DNA of 15,338 nucleotides from RHKX01 sp035695265 (lineage in GTDB: Bacteria; Actinomycetota; Thermoleophilia; Solirubrobacterales; 70-9), in the NCBI GenBank assembly GCA_035695265.1, contig DASSEM010000156.1:1-15338 (forward strand). The letters run 5' to 3'. The notes under the pieces are model-generated. The model was given only the letters and a program-made list of their open reading frames with translations, made no database searches and had not been told where the DNA came from. Shown in pieces: positions 12,253 through 15,338 of this stretch (position 1 is the first letter of the stretch; every line of letters starts with the position of its first letter). The position numbers and the translations under genes are program-made.

Positions 12253-13446
12253 ATGATCCGAGGTCGACTGCGACGGCATCCGGGCGAGGGGAAGCCGCGC
12301 GGCGGCGACGAGGTCATCGAGATCGACCCGGCCCAGCTCAGCGGGATCTTCAGCGTGCCGGGCTGGCTGCGGAACATCGGCGTGATGGCGTGGCTCCTGG
12401 TCGGGATCACGCTGCTGATCTGCGGCCTGGTCTGGCTCGGGGCATTGACCCAGGTGATCACGATTCCGGTGATCGTCGCCGGGATCGTGGCCGTCGTCGG
12501 CTCGCCCGTCGTCGGATGGCTGCACCGCCGCCGCGTCCCGCGAGCGCTTGGCGCGCTGCTTCTGATGCTCGCGGTCGTGCTCGCCGGCGCCGGGCTCGGC
12601 GTCCTCGTCGTCTCCGGCATCGAGGGGCAGGCGGGCAGCATCGGCGCTCACCTCGACGACGCCAAGGACGAGATCGCCGGCTGGCTGGAGGACACCGGCC
12701 TCGGCCAGAGCGATGCCGACCAGGCCAAGCAGGATCTCGGCCGCGGCGCCGCCGGCGGCGTTTCAGCCCTGCTCAACGGAGTGATCGGAGGGCTCGAAGC
12801 CCTCTCCTCGCTCGCCTTTTTCCTGGCGATGACGATCCTCAGCCTGTTCTTCCTGCTGAAGGACGGCCCGACGATCCGGGCGTGGACCGAGAGCCACATG
12901 GGCGTCCCGGCGCCGGTCGCGCGGATCGTCACCCAGCGGACGATCGGGTCGATGCGGGGCTACTTCCTCGGCACCACGCTCGTCGCCCTGTTCAGCGCTG
13001 TGGTCGTCGGAATCGGATCGCTGATCATCGGCGCGCCGCTGATCGGGACGATCGTCGCCGTCACGTTCATCGCCGGCTACATCCCCTACCTCGGCGCCTG
13101 GACGGCCGCGATCTTCGCCGTCCTGCTCACGCTCGGGGCCGACGGCATCGCGGCGGCAAGCGCCATGGCGTTCCTCCAACTCCTCGCCAACGGCCCCTTG
13201 CAGCAGATCGTCCAGCCGTTCGCGATGGGGACCGCACTCGGCATCCATCCGCTCGCCGTCCTGATCGTGACGATCGCCGGCGGCGCCCTGTTCGGCGCAG
13301 TCGGGCTGATCATCTCAGCGCCGCTGGTTGCGGCGGCCGTGCGGATCTCCGCCGACCTCGCCCGGGCCCGCGAGGCCGAGCGACAGGCGGAGCTGGAGAT
13401 CGACGACCCGCCCAACCCGGGCGCGCCGTCGCCGTCATCGGTCTGA
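12253..13446 (+). CDS. AI-2E family transporter (UPF0118 permease)
   Basis: The 397-residue membrane protein has a hydrophilic N-terminus, a first hydrophobic pair at about 42-85, a helix at 98-121, a soluble coiled region (123-170) and further helices to about 360. Family signatures are SPVVGWLHRRRVPRALGAL at 84-102, LLKDG at 201-205, and GYIPYLGAW at 275-283. The family contains AI-2 exporters such as TqsA, Na+/H+ antiporters and many members without assigned substrates, so only the family name is safe. The C-terminal tail is acidic and proline-rich. It lies 53 bp after glutamate decarboxylase with its own likely promoter, so a shared role in acid or ion stress is speculative. Confidence 0.9.
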   Translation: MIRGRLRRHPGEGKPRGGDEVIEIDPAQLSGIFSVPGWLRNIGVMAWLLVGITLLICGLVWLGALTQVITIPVIVAGIVAVVGSPVVGWLHRRRVPRALGALLLMLAVVLAGAGLGVLVVSGIEGQAGSIGAHLDDAKDEIAGWLEDTGLGQSDADQAKQDLGRGAAGGVSALLNGVIGGLEALSSLAFFLAMTILSLFFLLKDGPTIRAWTESHMGVPAPVARIVTQRTIGSMRGYFLGTTLVALFSAVVVGIGSLIIGAPLIGTIVAVTFIAGYIPYLGAWTAAIFAVLLTLGADGIAAASAMAFLQLLANGPLQQIVQPFAMGTALGIHPLAVLIVTIAGGALFGAVGLIISAPLVAAAVRISADLARAREAERQAELEIDDPPNPGAPSPSSV

Positions 13447-13471
13447 GCGCACACCGGTCCCCGACGTCGGC

Positions 13472-13505
13472 GCCGATCTCCTCTCGCATCCGGGACGAGA
13501 TCGGC
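13472..13505. terminator. bidirectional hairpin between AI-2E and ABC permease genes
   Basis: GCCGATCTC (13472-13480) pairs perfectly with GAGATCGGC (13497-13505) around a 16-nt loop. It is 25 nt after the AI-2E stop and 15 nt after the permease stop on the other strand. No U-tract is present. Confidence 0.5.
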
Positions 13506-13519
13506 CGGCCGCAGCGGAC

Positions 13520-14341
13520 TCAGGTTCGGGCCTCCTCGGGTCCGTCACCGGGTTCCGTGCGGGCCTCGTGGTACCACGGCAGAAGCAGGCGCTCGACGAG
13601 GATCACGAGACCGAACAGGGCGATGCCGATCAGCGCCAGCACGAAGATCGTCGCGAACATCGTTGCCGTGTCGGTGGCATTGTTGAGGACGAGGATCAGG
13701 TAGCCGAGGCCCTCGGAGGCGCCGACCCACTCGCCGAAGACTGCGCCGATCACCGCGAGCGCCGCCGCCACCTTGAGTCCGCTGAACAGGAACGGAAGCG
13801 CGGCCGGTGCCCGGGCGTAGCGGAAGCGCTGCCAGCGCGAGGCGCGCAGCGTCCGCAGCAGTCGCAGGAGCTGCGGATCGACGGCGCGCAGGCCGTCGAT
13901 CGTGTTGACCGCAATCGGGAAGAAGGCGACGAGCGCGATCACCATGACCTTGGGCCGCAGGTCGAAGCCGGTCCAGATCACGAAGATCGGTGCGAGGGCC
14001 ACCACAGGCACCATCTGCGATGCGACGAGCCATGGGTAGAGCGCGCGCTCGACCGTTCGCGAGGAGCGGATCAGGATCGCCAGGAGCACCCCGAGCACGA
14101 TCGCCGCCGTGAACCCGATCAGGATCTCTCCGGCCGTGACCCAGGTGTTGTCGAGCAACAGGTCGCGGCTCTCCCACCCTGCCTCGACGATCCGGATCGG
14201 CGACGGCAGCGACGACTCGGGGACGTCGGAGACGACCGTGTAGAGCTGCCAGATCGCGAGCATGAGCAGGGCGAAGACCGCCGGCACGGCAATCCGCGCC
14301 ACGCGCGAGTCCAGGTTGAGGCGGCGCTTGTCATCGCCCAT
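13520..14341 (-). CDS. ABC transporter permease, NitT/TauT type
   Basis: The 273-residue BPD-type permease has six membrane helices beginning at about 16. The EAA-type cytoplasmic loop, which contacts the ATPase, spans about 149-190 (DGLRAVDPQLLRLLRTLRAS and on). Proteins of this group form the channel for nitrate, taurine, aliphatic sulfonates or the thiamine precursor HMP (SsuC, TauC and ThiX-like); the substrate is not evident. Its ATG overlaps the stop of the ATPase gene by one base (TGATG), which is typical of translational coupling. It is the last gene of the operon, followed by the hairpin at 13472-13505. The C-terminus is acidic. Confidence 0.9.
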   Translation of the reverse strand: MGDDKRRLNLDSRVARIAVPAVFALLMLAIWQLYTVVSDVPESSLPSPIRIVEAGWESRDLLLDNTWVTAGEILIGFTAAIVLGVLLAILIRSSRTVERALYPWLVASQMVPVVALAPIFVIWTGFDLRPKVMVIALVAFFPIAVNTIDGLRAVDPQLLRLLRTLRASRWQRFRYARAPAALPFLFSGLKVAAALAVIGAVFGEWVGASEGLGYLILVLNNATDTATMFATIFVLALIGIALFGLVILVERLLLPWYHEARTEPGDGPEEART

Positions 14342-15144
14342 CAGACGCCTTTCCCGCGCGCCGTCGACGCCCGTCGCAGAGGCTCGATCAGCTTCCGCTT
14401 CAGCTCGGCGAATCCGGCGCTGCCGGTCGTCCGCTCAAGCTCGCGCGGGCGCTCGAGCTCGACGTCGACACACAGCTCGACCCGGCCCGGTCGCCCCGAC
14501 ATCACGTAGACGCGATCGGAGAGCAACAGGGCCTCCTCGACGTCGTGCGTGACGAAGACGATCGTCTTGCAGTCCTCCTGCCAGACCCGCAGGAGCCACT
14601 GCTGCAAATCCTGGCGGGTGAGCGCGTCGAGCCCGCCGAACGGCTCGTCGAGCAGCGTCACCTCGCGACCGGCCAGGAATGTGCGCAGCAAGGCCGCGCG
14701 CCGGCGCATGCCGCCGGAGATCTGCGAGGGCCAGGCGCGCTCGAAGCCGGCGAGCCCGAAGCGCGGGAGCTCCCCGAGCGCCCGCTCGCGTGCCTCACGA
14801 CGAGCGACACCGTTGAGCTCGAGGCCGAGCGCCGTGTTGTCGAGCACCGTCCGCCACGGCATCAAGAGATCGGCCTGCGGCATATAGCCGATCTCGCCGA
14901 GCAGGCTCTCGGCCGGGCGGCCGTCGAGCAGGATTCGCCCGGCCGACGGGCGGTCGAGTCCGGCCAAGAGGTCGAGCAGCGTCGTCTTGCCACATCCCGA
15001 AGGCCCGATGATCGAGACGAACTCGGCGGGACCGACCGCCATCTCGACCGCGTCTAGCGCACGCACCGGACCGTCAGCCCCGAACCGGGCCGGAAACGTC
15101 TTCGTCAGACCCTCGGTCCGCAGGCGTGCCGTCGCGGTGGGCAT
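14341..15144 (-). CDS. ABC transporter ATP-binding protein, NitT/TauT type
   Basis: The 267-residue nucleotide-binding subunit has all the motifs: Walker A GPSGCGKTT at 47-55, Q-loop Gln90 in YMPQADLLMPW, signature ISGGMRRR at 142-149, Walker B VTLLDEP at 162-168, and H-loop His200 in VTHD. The signature reads SGGMR rather than the commoner SGGMRQR, consistent with SsuB/TauB/ThiZ-like subunits. It would energise import through the permease encoded directly after it. Its ATG lies 4 nt after the stop of the substrate-binding protein, so the three genes form one operon. Nothing looks broken. Confidence 0.93.
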   Translation of the reverse strand: MPTATARLRTEGLTKTFPARFGADGPVRALDAVEMAVGPAEFVSIIGPSGCGKTTLLDLLAGLDRPSAGRILLDGRPAESLLGEIGYMPQADLLMPWRTVLDNTALGLELNGVARREARERALGELPRFGLAGFERAWPSQISGGMRRRAALLRTFLAGREVTLLDEPFGGLDALTRQDLQQWLLRVWQEDCKTIVFVTHDVEEALLLSDRVYVMSGRPGRVELCVDVELERPRELERTTGSAGFAELKRKLIEPLRRASTARGKGV

Positions 15145-15148
15145 CGCG

Positions 15149-15338
15149 CTAGCCCAACCCGTCCACGAACGCGTTCGTCGCGTACCGACCGGGGCTGATC
15201 GGCTCGCTCGTCAGACCGTGGTCGACCATGAATTGCGAGAGCGCCTCGAGGTCGTCATCGTCGAACGCTCCGTACCGGCCCGCCCCCGCCTCGAACAGCG
15301 GCAAGTAGGCGTCCAGTGACGCTTCGGCGAATCTCTCC
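15149..15338 (-). CDS. ABC substrate-binding protein, C-terminal fragment (partial)
   Basis: Only the last 62 residues lie in the window; the 5' end continues past the right edge. The visible part reads through to FVDGLG and a TAG stop at 15151-15149, with LSQFMVDHGLTSEPI and a PGRYATNAFV segment. That ending is typical of NMT1/THI5-like periplasmic-type binding proteins of the nitrate/sulfonate/HMP group. The class follows both from this pattern and from its place directly before the ATPase gene. The signal peptide, lipobox and ligand-binding residues are not visible, so the substrate cannot be assigned. Confidence 0.75.
   Translation of the reverse strand, partial: ERFAEASLDAYLPLFEAGAGRYGAFDDDDLEALSQFMVDHGLTSEPISPGRYATNAFVDGLG

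Noticed and set aside
1..15338. A defence island, mobile element, CRISPR array, tRNA or secondary-metabolite cluster
   Set aside because: Read on both strands, the window shows only regulator, transporter, enzyme and small conserved genes. No integrase, transposase, nuclease, spaced repeats or tRNA-like fold was recognised.

Overview
The window is a very GC-rich chromosomal stretch with closely packed genes on both strands. Its family content (WYL regulator, DUF2630, DUF6328, a Rho_N-tailed basic protein, an AI-2E family permease, a siderophore-interacting reductase) points to an actinobacterium. My best guess is a soil lineage such as Thermoleophilia/Solirubrobacterales, but that is an impression, not a measurement. 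I see no rRNA, tRNA, CRISPR array, insertion sequence or phage gene, and no gene-free stretch longer than 300 bases.

Layout. 14-970 (+) is a WYL-domain transcription regulator. 971-1118 is a structured intergenic leader. 1119-2851 (+) is an ArsB/NhaD-type ion transporter followed closely by a CBS-domain protein. 2870-4363 (-) is an exported sulfatase, divergent from a TetR regulator (4430-5026, +). The 66-bp gap between them holds a near-perfect palindrome on the sulfatase -35 element. The TetR gene converges on a DHA2-type MFS exporter (5039-6571, -), and a long hairpin lies at the junction. Further on the minus strand are DUF2630 (6668-6910), a ZIP metal transporter (6934-7656), a proline-rich small ORF coupled to a Rho_N-type basic protein (7749-8314), a DUF6328 membrane protein (8406-8888) and a YceI protein (9024-9584). 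An unusually AT-rich, repeat-bearing intergenic region separates YceI from three plus-strand genes: a siderophore-interacting protein (9859-10725), glutamate decarboxylase (10811-12199) and an AI-2E family permease (12253-13446). The window ends inside a minus-strand NitT/TauT-type ABC importer operon, with the substrate-binding protein cut by the right edge, then ATPase, then permease.

How the genes may work together. Most neighbours are independent stress, transport and regulation genes. Three links are supported by position: the transporter with its CBS partner, the TetR regulator with the divergent sulfatase, and the three-gene ABC operon.

The main regulatory theme is start architecture. 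Six genes have a TAnnnT-like -10 hexamer exactly 6 nt before the start codon, which suggests leaderless transcripts. Four others carry clear Shine-Dalgarno sequences. I found no convincing new multi-gene defence or biosynthetic system. The most unusual material is non-coding: the 971-1118 leader, two operator-like dyads, the nested hairpin at 9731-9771, and a half-proline ORF overlying a G-quadruplex motif.
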